Below are positions 52,325-61,176 of a DNA stretch of 64,000 bases, one piece after another. Location of the stretch: contig NZ_JAJKLK010000001.1 of assembly GCF_020982545.1 (NCBI RefSeq), forward strand, positions 186,001-250,000, read 5' to 3'. Made by a program: the position numbers and the translations under genes. Numbering within the stretch: position 1 is the stretch's first letter; each line of letters opens with the position of its first letter. The notes under the pieces were generated by a model. The model saw only the letters and a program-made list of their open reading frames with translations, made no database searches and was not told where the DNA came from. The DNA comes from Streptomyces sp. MNU76. Lineage in GTDB: Bacteria > Actinomycetota > Actinomycetes > Streptomycetales > Streptomycetaceae.

Positions 52325-53563
52325 ATGATCCGAACGGTCGTACGGGATGCGCCGCGCGCGGTGGCCTACCTGCTGAGCGGTGTCCTCGTCGGCACCACGC
52401 TGCTGGTGGTGCTCCTGGTCCTGGGCACCCTCGGCCTCGCCCTGGCCCCCGTCCTCGTGGGCCTGCCGCTGCTCGCCGTGGCCGTCCTGTCGGGCATCCC
52501 CGTCGGCGCCCTCGAACGACGACGGCTCGCCCTCACCCGCACCCCGCCGCCGCCCGACCCGCACGCCACCCCGGCCGAGCCCGGTCTCGCGGCCTGGGCC
52601 CGGCTGCGGCTGACCGAGCGGTCCACCTGGCGTGAGCTGGCGTACACCGCCCTGCTCGCGTTCGTGCTGTGGCCGCTGGACGTGGTCGTGCTGTTCGTCG
52701 CGCCGGCCGTGCCCGCGGCGATGGTCGCGGCACCCGTGCAACTGGCGACGACCAGCAGCGTCAGCGGTGACGCGCGCATCGCCAAGCTCTGGCTGATCGA
52801 CTCCTACGGCCAGGCCCTGCTGTGCACGGCCGCCGGAGTCGTCCTCCTCCTCGCGCTGCTGTGGCCCCTGGTCCGCTACGCCCGACTGCGCGCCGCGCTC
52901 GCCCGGCTGCTGCTCGCGCCGAGCGAGGCGGAGGCGGAACGCCGCCTGGGCGAGGTGATCCGGTCGCGGGCGCGACTGGTGGCCGCCTTCGAGGCGGAAC
53001 GGCGCCGCATCGAGCGGGACCTGCACGACGGGGCCCAGCAGCGGCTCGTGTCCCTGAGCATGACCCTGGGCCTGGCCCGGCTCGACGCCCCGCCCGCCCT
53101 GGCCGACCGGCTCGCCGCCGCCCACCGGGAGGCCGACCGGGTCCTCGGCGAACTACGGGAGTTGATCCACGGCATCCATCCCCAGGTGCTGGCCGACTAC
53201 GGCCTCCCGGACGCCCTCGCCGACGCGGCCGACCGGTCCGCCGTCCCGGTGGAACTGGACGTGGACCTGCCCCGCTTCGCCGAGTCCGTGGAATCGGCCG
53301 CCTACTTCGCCGTCCGCGAGGCGCTCGCCAACATCGGCCGCCACAGCGGGGCGGAGCGCGCGTGGATCACCGGGCGGCACACCGACGGACGGCTGCGGGT
53401 GGAGGTGCGCGACGACGGCACGGGCGGCGCCGACCCCGCACGCGGCACGGGGCTCACCGGGCTCGCCGACCGGCTCGCCGTGCTCGATGGGACACTGACC
53501 GTCCGCAGCCCGGCCGGCGGCCCGACCGTCCTGTCCCTGGAGATCCCGTGCCCGCAGCGCTGA
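52325..53563 (+). CDS. NarL-type sensor histidine kinase
   Basis: 412 residues. Four membrane helices in two pairs (start of each: AVAYLLSGVLVGTTLLVVLL, ALLAFVLWPLDVVVLFVAP and others), dimerisation His in RRRIERDLHDGAQQRLVSLS, and HATPase with VREALANIGRHSGAE, DDGTGGADPARGTGLTGLAD. Partner of the response regulator that overlaps its 3' end. Confidence 0.92.
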   Translation: MIRTVVRDAPRAVAYLLSGVLVGTTLLVVLLVLGTLGLALAPVLVGLPLLAVAVLSGIPVGALERRRLALTRTPPPPDPHATPAEPGLAAWARLRLTERSTWRELAYTALLAFVLWPLDVVVLFVAPAVPAAMVAAPVQLATTSSVSGDARIAKLWLIDSYGQALLCTAAGVVLLLALLWPLVRYARLRAALARLLLAPSEAEAERRLGEVIRSRARLVAAFEAERRRIERDLHDGAQQRLVSLSMTLGLARLDAPPALADRLAAAHREADRVLGELRELIHGIHPQVLADYGLPDALADAADRSAVPVELDVDLPRFAESVESAAYFAVREALANIGRHSGAERAWITGRHTDGRLRVEVRDDGTGGADPARGTGLTGLADRLAVLDGTLTVRSPAGGPTVLSLEIPCPQR

Positions 53564-54201
53564 AGATCGTGCTCGCCGAGGACAGCGTGCTGCTGCGGGA
53601 AGGGCTGGTCGGCGTCCTGACCCGCTTCGGCCACGAGGTCGTCGCGGCGGTCGGGGACGCGGAGTCGCTGGTCGCGGCCGTGCGGTCGTACGCCCCCGAC
53701 CTGGTCGTCACCGACGTACGCATGCCGCCCGGCCTCACCGACGAGGGCCTGCGCGCCGCGCTCGCACTCCGCACGGCGAACCCCGCCCTGCCGGTCCTCG
53801 TCCTCAGCCAGTACGTCCAACGGGCCTACGCCGCAGACCTGTTGGACACCGGGGACGGCACCGGCGTCGGCTATCTGCTCAAGGACCGCATCGGCCAGGT
53901 CGAACAGTTCGCGGAGGCGGTGGAGCGGGTCGCGGCCGGCGGCACGGTCGTCGACCCCGAGGTCGTACGGCAGCTGCTGCGGCGTCGGCGTGATCCGCTG
54001 GCGGCGCTCACCCCGCGCGAGCGGGAGGTGCTGGCGCTGGTCGCCGAGGGGAAGTCGAACGGGGCGATCGCCCGCGACCTGGTCGTCACCGAGGCGGCCG
54101 TCGGCAAGCACATCGGCAACATCCTGGGCAAGCTGGACCTGCCGCCGGCGGAGGACACGCATCGGCGGGTGCTGGCCGTCCTCGCCTACCTGCGCGCGTA
54201 A
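53548..54201 (+). CDS. NarL/LuxR-type response regulator
   Basis: 217 residues. Receiver domain with phospho-Asp in LVVTDVRMPP, Lys in YLLKDRIG, and LuxR HTH LTPREREVLALVAEGKSNGA then IARDL. GTG start with GGAG seven bases upstream, inside the kinase gene by 16 bases. Confidence 0.93.
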   Translation: MPAALKIVLAEDSVLLREGLVGVLTRFGHEVVAAVGDAESLVAAVRSYAPDLVVTDVRMPPGLTDEGLRAALALRTANPALPVLVLSQYVQRAYAADLLDTGDGTGVGYLLKDRIGQVEQFAEAVERVAAGGTVVDPEVVRQLLRRRRDPLAALTPREREVLALVAEGKSNGAIARDLVVTEAAVGKHIGNILGKLDLPPAEDTHRRVLAVLAYLRA

Positions 54202-54204
54202 CGC

Positions 54205-54236
54205 GGAAGGCCCCTCGCCGAAGCGAGGGGCCTTCC
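54205..54236. terminator. Bidirectional terminator between response regulator and tRNA-Lys copy 2
   Basis: Perfect 14-bp stem GGAAGGCCCCTCGC/GCGAGGGGCCTTCC with loop CGAA, followed by TTCT. Confidence 0.9.
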
Positions 54237-54241
54237 TTCTG

Positions 54242-54315
54242 TGCGCCGCCAGGGACTCGAACCCCGGACCCGCTGATTAAGAGTCAGCTGCTCTAACCAA
54301 CTGAGCTAGCGGCGC
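54242..54315 (-). tRNA. tRNA-Lys(CUU), copy 2
   Basis: Same 74-base sequence as at 45992-46065, same strand, 8,250 bases away. Anticodon CTT in CTCTTAA. Confidence 0.95.
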
Positions 54316-54454
54316 AGACTCCGTCGCTCTTCCGCTTTCGCGGCTGGCGACAGAGAAAATACTACCTGGTCCGCACGGGTGCCCTCGACCACTTAAACGT
54401 GAGCTGGATCTCTGCGGGATGTCGGGTGCCGGATGTCGGGAGTCTCCTGCGTTT

Positions 54455-55213
54455 CTAGATCGCCAACGACAGCAGCACCGGCGCCGCTCCCCGGTTCAGC
54501 GAGTTCGCCGCCGCCCGCAGCCGGTGCGCCTGCCGCAGTGGCAGGGACAGGGCGAGGCAGCCGACGGCGGAGCCCGCGGTGAGGGGGACGGCCGCGCAGA
54601 CCGTGCCCGGCGCGTACTCCTGGAGGTCGAGGACGGGGACCGTGGGGGTCTGGGCGTCGAGTTTGCTCAGCAGCACCTTCTCGCTGGTGATCGTGCGGGC
54701 GGTGAGCCGGGCCGGGCGGTGCCGCGAGAGGTGGTCGCGGCGGCCGTTGAGGTCGAGCTGGCCCAGCAGGCCCTTGCCGAACGCGGTGGCATGGGCGGAG
54801 GAACGGAAGTCGACCCACTCGTGGACGGCGGGCATGGCCGGGCTGTCGGCCCAGCCGGTGACCTGGATCTCCCCGTCCAGATAGCGGGTGACGTAGACGG
54901 CCGCGCCCACGGAGTCGCGCAGCCGGTCGAGGGTGTGCTGGAGCTGCTCGCGCAGGGCCTGGTCATGACCCTGCGTGGAGCCCAGCCGGGCGAGTGCGGC
55001 ACCGGTGACATAGGCGCCGTCGGTGGTCTGTTCCACGTACCCTTCGCGACGCAGCATTCGCAGGAGCGCGGTCAACCGCTCACTGTCGACGCCGGTGCGA
55101 CGGGCGATCTCGGCGTCGGTGACGCCACCTGCGTGCCGCGCCACCGTCTCCAGGACGCGCAGCGCGTCCTGGGCCGAGTGGTACGGCGCGGTCGGCTCGT
55201 GCTTGAGCGCCAC
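54455..55213 (-). CDS. IclR-family transcriptional regulator
   Basis: 252 residues. N-terminal wHTH AQDALRVLETVARHAGGVTD, AEIARRTGVDSERLTALLRM; effector domain with FRSSAHATAFGKGLLGQLD and VCAAVPLTAGSAVGCLALSL. Placed 215 bases downstream of the Ehu transporter genes, which it probably controls. Upstream region 55214-55427 has a palindromic CTGGCATATGCCAG (55353-55366), a candidate operator. Confidence 0.88.
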   Translation of the reverse strand: MALKHEPTAPYHSAQDALRVLETVARHAGGVTDAEIARRTGVDSERLTALLRMLRREGYVEQTTDGAYVTGAALARLGSTQGHDQALREQLQHTLDRLRDSVGAAVYVTRYLDGEIQVTGWADSPAMPAVHEWVDFRSSAHATAFGKGLLGQLDLNGRRDHLSRHRPARLTARTITSEKVLLSKLDAQTPTVPVLDLQEYAPGTVCAAVPLTAGSAVGCLALSLPLRQAHRLRAAANSLNRGAAPVLLSLAI

Positions 55214-55352
55214 GGTTTCCCCCTGCGCTTCTCGGGCCGTTTTTCGGACAGCTTGCCGTCTCCCACGATACGGGCCAAGAAGCGTACGTGGAGGGGTTGT
55301 TCGCGAGAAAATGCCGGTATCGCCGGGCCTCCCATCTGCCGGACCAGCACTC

Positions 55353-55366
55353 TGGCATATGCCAGA
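55353..55366. promoter_or_regulatory. Palindrome CTGGCATATGCCAG between IclR gene and ehuA
   Basis: A perfect 14-bp palindrome upstream of the IclR-family gene, past the stop of ehuA (55428). Fits an IclR operator for autoregulation. Confidence 0.5.
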
Positions 55367-55427
55367 GGTATGGCCCGGCGGATGGACCTCGGGTGTTCCC
55401 GCGTGATCAGTCGTTCACGTGCCGTAG

Positions 55428-56204
55428 TCAGAGGACGGCGCCGAGGAATTCCCGCGTACGTTCGTGCGACGGATCGCCGAAGATCTTCTCGGGGCTGCCC
55501 GACTCGATCACCTGGCCAGAATCGAACATCAGAACTTGATCCGAGATGTCCCGGGCGAAGTTCATCTCGTGGGTCACGCAGAGCATCGTGATGTCGGTGG
55601 TGCGGGCGATGTCCCTGAGCAGGTCGAGCACGTCCGCGACCAGCTCGGGGTCGAGCGCGGACGTCACCTCGTCGAGGAGCAGCACCTGCGGGCGCATCGC
55701 CAGGGCCCGCGCGATGGCCACCCGCTGCTGCTGCCCGCCGGAGAGCTGGGTCGGGTACGCGTCGCACTTGTCGGCGAGCCCGACCATGTCGAGCAGTTCC
55801 CGGGCCCGCGCCTCGGCCTCGTCCTTGGAGAGCCCGAGGACGGTGACGGGCGCCTCGGTGATGTTCCGCAGCACCTTCATGTTGGGGAAGAGGTTGAACT
55901 GCTGGAACACCATCCCGATGTTCTTGCGGACCTCACGGCGCTGCTTCTCGCTCGCCGGGAACAGCCGCTGCCCGCCGACGGTGATCGTGCCCTCGTCGGG
56001 CTTGGTCAGGGTCATCAGCAGGCGCAGGATCGTCGTCTTGCCGGAGCCGGACGGGCCGATCAGCGTGACGTGCTTGCCCGCGTCGACGGAGAAGTCCAGC
56101 CGGTCGAGGACGGTGTTGCTGCCGAATCGTTTGGTCACGTTCTCGAAGCGGATCAGCTCGCTCGTGTCCGCCACGCGCTCGCCGGGCGACTCGGGTTCTT
56201 TCAT
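55428..56204 (-). CDS. ehuA: EhuA-type amino acid/ectoine ABC transporter ATP-binding protein
   Basis: 258 residues. Walker A LIGPSGSGKTTILRLL, Q-loop FQQFNLFPNMKVLRN, signature LSGGQQQRVAIARALAM, Walker B LLLDEVTSALDPE and the switch His in VTHEMNFARD. PAAT-type. Start at 56204 chosen; a TTG at 56225 inside ehuD is possible. Confidence 0.88.
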   Translation of the reverse strand: MKEPESPGERVADTSELIRFENVTKRFGSNTVLDRLDFSVDAGKHVTLIGPSGSGKTTILRLLMTLTKPDEGTITVGGQRLFPASEKQRREVRKNIGMVFQQFNLFPNMKVLRNITEAPVTVLGLSKDEAEARARELLDMVGLADKCDAYPTQLSGGQQQRVAIARALAMRPQVLLLDEVTSALDPELVADVLDLLRDIARTTDITMLCVTHEMNFARDISDQVLMFDSGQVIESGSPEKIFGDPSHERTREFLGAVL

Positions 56205-56214
56205 CAGCGGGGTG

Positions 56215-56865
56215 TCAGCGGACAAGGCGTCGCTCCAGGGTTCGCAGAAGCAGGGAGGCCGAATAGGAGATGAGGATGAAGGCCACCCCGATGACGGTCA
56301 GGGGCTCGGTGAAACGGAAGGTCTCCTGGGCGTAGAGCCGTGCCTCGCTCAGCATCTCCGGGACCGTGATCACCATCAGGATCGGAGTGTCCTTGAGCAT
56401 CGAGATCACGTAGTTGCCCAGCGCGGGCACCACCCGGCGGACCGCCTGCGGCAGGATCACCACCGTCCAGGTGCGTCGCAGCGGCAGGTTCAACGCCGTG
56501 GCCGCCTCCCACTGGCCCGTCGGCACCGCCTCGATACCGGCCCGGTAGACCTGCATCGTGTACGTCGAGTAGTGCAGCCCGATCGCGAAGACGCCCGTGG
56601 TCAGCGCCGAGAAGGTCAGACCCCACTCCGGCAGCACATAGAAGAGGAAGAACAGCTGGACCAGCAGGGGAGTGTTCCGGATGAACTCCGTGACCACGCC
56701 CACCGGCCAGCTCACCCAGCGGGTCGGCGTCCGCACCAGCAGCGCCCACACCAGGCCGAGCAGGAAGGAGACGACCGAACCCAGGGCCAGCGCCTGCAGC
56801 GTGACCAGCAGTCCGTCCCAGAAGTGCGGCAGGAAGTCGGTGACCGCGTTCCAGTCCCAGTTCAT
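56215..56865 (-). CDS. ehuD: EhuD-type ABC transporter permease
   Basis: 216 residues. Five membrane helices; the EAA loop reads GQWEAATALNLPLRRTWTVV and ILPQAVRRVVPALGNYVISM. GGGAGG upstream, ATG overlaps the ehuC stop by one base (TGATG). Confidence 0.88.
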   Translation of the reverse strand: MNWDWNAVTDFLPHFWDGLLVTLQALALGSVVSFLLGLVWALLVRTPTRWVSWPVGVVTEFIRNTPLLVQLFFLFYVLPEWGLTFSALTTGVFAIGLHYSTYTMQVYRAGIEAVPTGQWEAATALNLPLRRTWTVVILPQAVRRVVPALGNYVISMLKDTPILMVITVPEMLSEARLYAQETFRFTEPLTVIGVAFILISYSASLLLRTLERRLVR

Positions 56866-57581
56866 CAGGCAGCACCTCCCGCGCCCGCGCCCTCGGGGAC
56901 ACGCGCCGACGGCACAGCCGCCTTCCTCACCGGGGCCTTGCCCACCCCGGCCTTCAACCGCCGCTCCAGCACCCGCATGGCCCGGGTCAGCAGGAAGGCG
57001 ATCACGAAGTAGATGAGCAGCAGATACGCGTAGATCTCCACGCTCTCCTGGAGCGCCAGCCGCACCAGGCTGCCGCTGAACGCCAGGTCGCCCATGCCCA
57101 TGACCGACACCAGCGCCGTGCCCTTGAGGAGTTCGACCACCAGGTTGGCGAAGGGCGGGATCATCTCGGGCACCGCCTGCGGCAGCAGGATCAGCCGCAT
57201 CCGCTGCCACGGGGTGAAGCTCAGCGCGATACCGCCCTCGCGCTGCGCCGGATCCACCGCGGTCAGGGCGCCGCGCACGATCTCGGCGCCGTACGCCCCG
57301 TACGTCAGTCCGAGGGCGAGGACGCCCGCCCACATCGGGACGAGCTGCCAGCCGAAGGCCAGCGGCAGCACGAAGTACACCCAGAAGATCATGATCAGCG
57401 CGGAGGTACCGCGGAACACCTCGGTGTAGAGGCCCGCGACGAAGCGGACGATCCAGCGCCGGTGGGTGCGGGCGACCCCGACCACGAAGGAGACGGCCGT
57501 GGCCAGCAGCGCGCCGAACACCAGCAGCTGGAGGGTGACCCAGACACCGCGCAGTACCAGTTCCCAGAGTCCCGGTGTCAT
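56865..57581 (-). CDS. ehuC: EhuC-type ABC transporter permease
   Basis: 238 residues. Five helices; EAA loop AQREGGIALSFTPWQRMRLI and LLPQAVPEMIPPFANLVVEL. Overlaps the ehuB stop by four bases. The C-terminal tail is rich in Lys/Ala. Confidence 0.88.
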   Translation of the reverse strand: MTPGLWELVLRGVWVTLQLLVFGALLATAVSFVVGVARTHRRWIVRFVAGLYTEVFRGTSALIMIFWVYFVLPLAFGWQLVPMWAGVLALGLTYGAYGAEIVRGALTAVDPAQREGGIALSFTPWQRMRLILLPQAVPEMIPPFANLVVELLKGTALVSVMGMGDLAFSGSLVRLALQESVEIYAYLLLIYFVIAFLLTRAMRVLERRLKAGVGKAPVRKAAVPSARVPEGAGAGGAA

Positions 57582-58501
57582 GCGCGACAGAGCTCCTTCG
57601 TGGTCAGGTCGGTCATCTCGACCTTGGTGAACCCGAAGGGCCGCAGCACCCGCAGCAGTTCGCCGCTCTCCTTCATCTTCCGCAGCTCGACGTTGAAGGC
57701 GTCCCGCAGCCGGGTCTCGGCCGGCCGGAACGCGAAGCCCGCGCCGTCCACCCGCGGCTTGCCGTCGACGAGCGCGGCGAAGGGCTTCGTGGCCTCCGTC
57801 GTGCGGGACTTCTTGACCACCTCACGGGTGGTCAGCGAGGTCCCCGCGAACACGTCGACCCGGCCCGCCTCCACGGCGTTCAGCCCGGCCACCTGGTCGG
57901 GCACGATGACGATGTCGCTCTCGGGGTACCCGGCCTCGACGGCGTGCGCGATCTGCGCGTACCCCGACCCCGTGGCGAACTTCGCCTTGGCCCGGATCAC
58001 GTCCGCGTAGTCGTTGAGCCCCTTCGGATTGCCCTTCCGCACCACGAACGCGTCCAGCATCTGGTGGTCGGGCTCGGAGAAGATGACCTCCGCGCAGCGC
58101 TCGGGGTTGATGTACATCCCGGCCGACACGACATCGAACTGCTGGGAGTTCAGCCCGGGTATGAGCGACCCGAACTCGGTGGGCACGGGCTGGACCCGCT
58201 CCACGCCGAGCCGCTTGAAGATGACCCTGGCCACTTCCGGCCCCTCGCCGGTCAGCTCTCCGTCGGTGTCGATGTAGCCGAACGGGATCTCGCCCGCGAT
58301 ACCGAGCCTGACGACGCCCTGCGCCCGCAGCCGGTCCAGCAGCTCACCCCCCTCCGTACCGGAGGCCGTGGCCACCCTGCTGCACCCGGCGGCGCCCAGC
58401 GCGCCCGCCGTGGCGAGCGCGGAGGCGCCGACGAGCAGGGACCGGCGGCTGGGGCCGCGTGTCTTCCCGGTTCTCCCGGAGGTCTTCGTTGCTGGAGCCA
58501 T
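57578..58501 (-). CDS. ehuB: EhuB-type substrate-binding lipoprotein
   Basis: 307 residues. Tat-like RRSLLVGASALATAGALGAA followed by GCS lipobox; SBP3 domain: GVVRLGIAGEIPFGYIDTDG, TGEGPEVARVIFKRLGVERV, SAGMYINPERCAEVIFSEP and AFVVRKGNPKGLNDYADV. The R-x-D substrate clamp is consistent with an amino-acid-like ligand; ectoine/hydroxyectoine is the best guess from EhuB likeness. First gene of the transporter operon. Confidence 0.85.
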   Translation of the reverse strand: MAPATKTSGRTGKTRGPSRRSLLVGASALATAGALGAAGCSRVATASGTEGGELLDRLRAQGVVRLGIAGEIPFGYIDTDGELTGEGPEVARVIFKRLGVERVQPVPTEFGSLIPGLNSQQFDVVSAGMYINPERCAEVIFSEPDHQMLDAFVVRKGNPKGLNDYADVIRAKAKFATGSGYAQIAHAVEAGYPESDIVIVPDQVAGLNAVEAGRVDVFAGTSLTTREVVKKSRTTEATKPFAALVDGKPRVDGAGFAFRPAETRLRDAFNVELRKMKESGELLRVLRPFGFTKVEMTDLTTKELCRA

Positions 58502-58625
58502 GGGCGCGCGGCTACCCGACCCGATGCGATGTATTCACGCCACCGCGGCGCCCTTCACGACCCCCGCACACACGCGGGCCGGGCCCCTGCCGCCCCTCGG
58601 AGGCGCCCTTGACCCCGACGGCACC

Positions 58626-58647
58626 ATGGAAGACATATGGAAGACAT
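58626..58647 (+). repeat. Tandem duplication of ATGGAAGACAT
   Basis: Two adjacent copies (58626-58636, 58637-58647) at the start of the DUF3830 gene. Three in-line ATG codons result (58626, 58637, 58646); only the last two share the gene's frame. Confidence 0.85.
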
Positions 58648-59148
58648 GACGGACACCACCGACCGCTATCTGGAGATCTCCCTGCTCAAGCGTCAGGTCG
58701 TGTGCCGGGCGAAACTCCTAGACGACCGCGCGCCGCGCACGTGCGCCGCCGTCTGGGACGCCCTGCCGCTGTCCGGGGACGTCTACCACGCCAAGTACGC
58801 CCGCAACGAGATCTACGCCCTCTTCCCGCCCTTCGCCCCCAGGAGCCACCCCTGGAAAACCCCACCGTCACCCCATCCCCGGCGACCTCTGCTATTTCTC
58901 CTTCGCCGGCACGGAACTCGCCACGCAGGCGTACGGCTACGACGCGCAGGTCCGCCCCGACACCACCCTGGTGGACCTGGCCCTCTTCTACGAACGCAAC
59001 AACCTGCTCCTCAACGGCGACGTCGGCTGGGTACCGGGAATCGTCTGGGGCCAGGTGGTCGAGGGCCTGGAGGAGATGGCGGCCGCGTGCAACGACCTGT
59101 GGAGAACAGGGGCGGCGGGGGAGACGCTGCGGTTCAGCAGGGCGTAGG
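58646..59148 (+). CDS. DUF3830 (cyclophilin-like) protein, frameshifted
   Basis: Starts MTDTTDRYLEISLLKRQVVC and continues AAVWDALPLSGDVYHAKYAR, NEIYALFPPFAP. It then needs one C added at 58836-58840 and one at 58871-58874 to continue as EPPLENPTVTPIPGDLCYFS, YGYDAQVRPDTTLVDLALFY and GIVWGQVVEGLEEMAAACND to TAG at 59148. DUF3830 proteins are cyclophilin-like and found near amidase and racemase genes; role unknown. Divergent from ehuB. Confidence 0.75.
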
Positions 59149-59207
59149 GGCGCCTCATAGCTCGGGGGTCCGGGTGCGTGGGCGGCTGTCGGCCCGGTGG
59201 GGCCGAG

Positions 59208-59395
59208 GGATGAAAAGCGCGGGGCGCAGCCCCTGCTTTCAGGGGCGCGGGGAACTGCGCGAGCAACCCCACCCACCCGCACACGCCCCGACCACCCCAG
59301 CCCCCACCCCTCCGACAACCCACCCACCCCTCGGGGTCGAAGGGGCAGCGCCCCTGGGTGGGGAGGGACGGGTAGGGGCGGCGGGGCGAATCAAA
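59208..59395. repeat. Composite intergenic repeat, copy A
   Basis: Hairpin GGGGCGCAGCCCC, then GGGGCGCGGGGAACTGCGCG, and about 75 bases later GGGGTCGAAGGGGC with ACGGGTAGGGGCGGCGGGG. The same two modules in the same order occur at 63840-63995. It fills part of the 530-base gap 59149-59679, in which no gene is seen. Confidence 0.7.
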
Positions 59396-59679
59396 CGCGG
59401 GAGCCACCGACGGCAGGCGCAGGCACCGTTCCTGAAAACTGAGCAGGAGTGAACCTGACTCAGCCGCACGCCCCGAACGGTCTTGAGCGCACTGGTCCCT
59501 GGCGTACTCAACCCCGAGGCAGCGACACGCATCCTGTGCGTGGTCCGATCCCGGGAGGCCGGTGTGCGACCTGGCCAAGTGGATACGGCCAGCGGCGACG
59601 GGCAGGCCCCGAACCATCTCTCCGGTGAAGCAGGGGCCCCGCACGCTGGCGCCATGTCCGGCGTCCCATGATCGCGCGA

Positions 59680-61156
59680 TCACGTCAACCCGGACGGCCC
59701 AGGACGCCGCAAGCCAGGAAGCCGACCATCACACGATCGAGTCAAAGCGGCCTTATGCGCGCTCCTAGGCCAGCAGTTGCCAACCCCCGCCACCCTCGCC
59801 TCGTACAACGCATGCCCCACCCGCAGCACCAGGTCATCCCGATGCCGGGCCGCCACCACCTGAAGCCCCACCGGCAACCCACCCCCGTCCACCCCCACCG
59901 GCACACGCCGCCGCTGCTGCGTCAGGTTGAAGGGATACGTGAACGGCGTCCACCCCGTCCACCGCCGATGCCCCGAACCTCCCGGCGCCTCCACCCCGCC
60001 TCGAACGCCGTCACCGGCAACGTGGGCGTCACCAGCACGTCGTACCGCTCATGGAACGCCCCCATCCGCCGCCCCAGATCCATCCGCACATCCACCGCGG
60101 CCAGATACTCCAGCGCCGACAGCCGCGCCCCGGTGTCCCGGATCTCCCGCAACCCGGGATCCAGCAGCGCCCGCTGCCCCGCCCCCATCCGCTGCGTCAC
60201 CCGCGCCGCCCCGCTGAACCACAGCGTGTGGAACGCCTCCACCGGATCACAGAAGTCGGGGTCGGCCTCGCTCACGTACGCCCCGAGCCCGGCGAGCCCC
60301 TCCACCGCCCGCCGCACCACGCCGGCGACCCCCGGCCGCACGGCGACCTGCCCGCCCAGCGTCGCCGAGTACGCGACCCGCAACCCCGCACCCCACCCGC
60401 GAGCGCGTCGACGAACGATCCGGAGACCGGCCCCAGCCCCGACCAGTCCCGCGCGTCGGGACCGGAGATCACGTCCAGCATCAGCGCCGCGTCGGCCGCG
60501 TCCCGGGTCAACGGCCCCACGTGCGACAGCGTGCCGAACGCGCTCGCCGGATACAGCGGCACCCGCCCGTACGTCGGCTTCAGCCCGAACACCCCGCAGA
60601 AGGCGGCCGGAATCCGCACGCTGCCACCCCCGTCCGTGCCCAGCGCCAGCGGCCCGCCCCGAGCGCGACGGCCGCCGCCGCGCCCCGCTCGAACCCCGGC
60701 CGTACGCGAGAGGTCGTACGGGTTCCTGGTCACCCCGCTGAGCGGCGAGTCCGTGACGCCCTTCCAGCCGAACTCAGGCGTCGTGGTCTTCCCCAGGAAG
60801 ACCGCCCCCTGCTCCCGCAGCCGGGCCACGGAGGGCGCGTCCTCGTCCCAACTCCCCTTCTCCGCGATGGTCCTGGAGCCCTTCAGGGTCGGCCCGCCCC
60901 GCATCAGCAGGATGTCCTTCACCGTGACCGGCACCCCGTCCACCGCCCCGGCCGGCTCCCCGCGCCGCCAACGCCCCTCCGACTCCCGCGCCTGCGCGAG
61001 CGCCGACCCGGTGTCGATCCGGACGAACACGTTCACGTCCGGCTGCACCCGCTCGGCCCGTTCCAGCACCGCCCGGGTCACCTCAACGGGACTGAACTCG
61101 CCCTTGCGGTACCCCTCGACCAGTCGTACGGCGGACAGTTCCGTGAGCTCCGACAT
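59680..61156 (-). CDS. Amidase signature-family enzyme (several frame errors)
   Basis: N-terminus MSELTELSAVRLVEGYRKGE, PVTVKDILLMRGGPTLKGSR holds the catalytic Lys, and ALGTDGGGSVRIPAAFCGVF the signature. The segment that should read TPGGSSGGAAAAVALGAG with the catalytic serines is garbled by three single-base losses (60651-60699) that restore frame by themselves. Two more losses at 60383-60386 and 59994-59997 shift the frame; the C-terminus continues as TPFTYPFNLTQQ and GLPVGLQVVAARHRDD to a stop at 59680. About 490 residues when corrected. GGGAGGGG precedes the ATG. Operon with the D-2-hydroxyacid dehydrogenase. Confidence 0.8.
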
Positions 61157-61176
61157 CCGGCCCCTCCCAGGGGAGT

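Noticed and set aside
45992..54315. DNA between the two tRNA-Lys genes considered as an integrated element
   Set aside because: It holds conserved-looking Streptomyces genes (NlpC/P60, SPFH, LPMO, two-component system) and no integrase, excisionase or plasmid functions.
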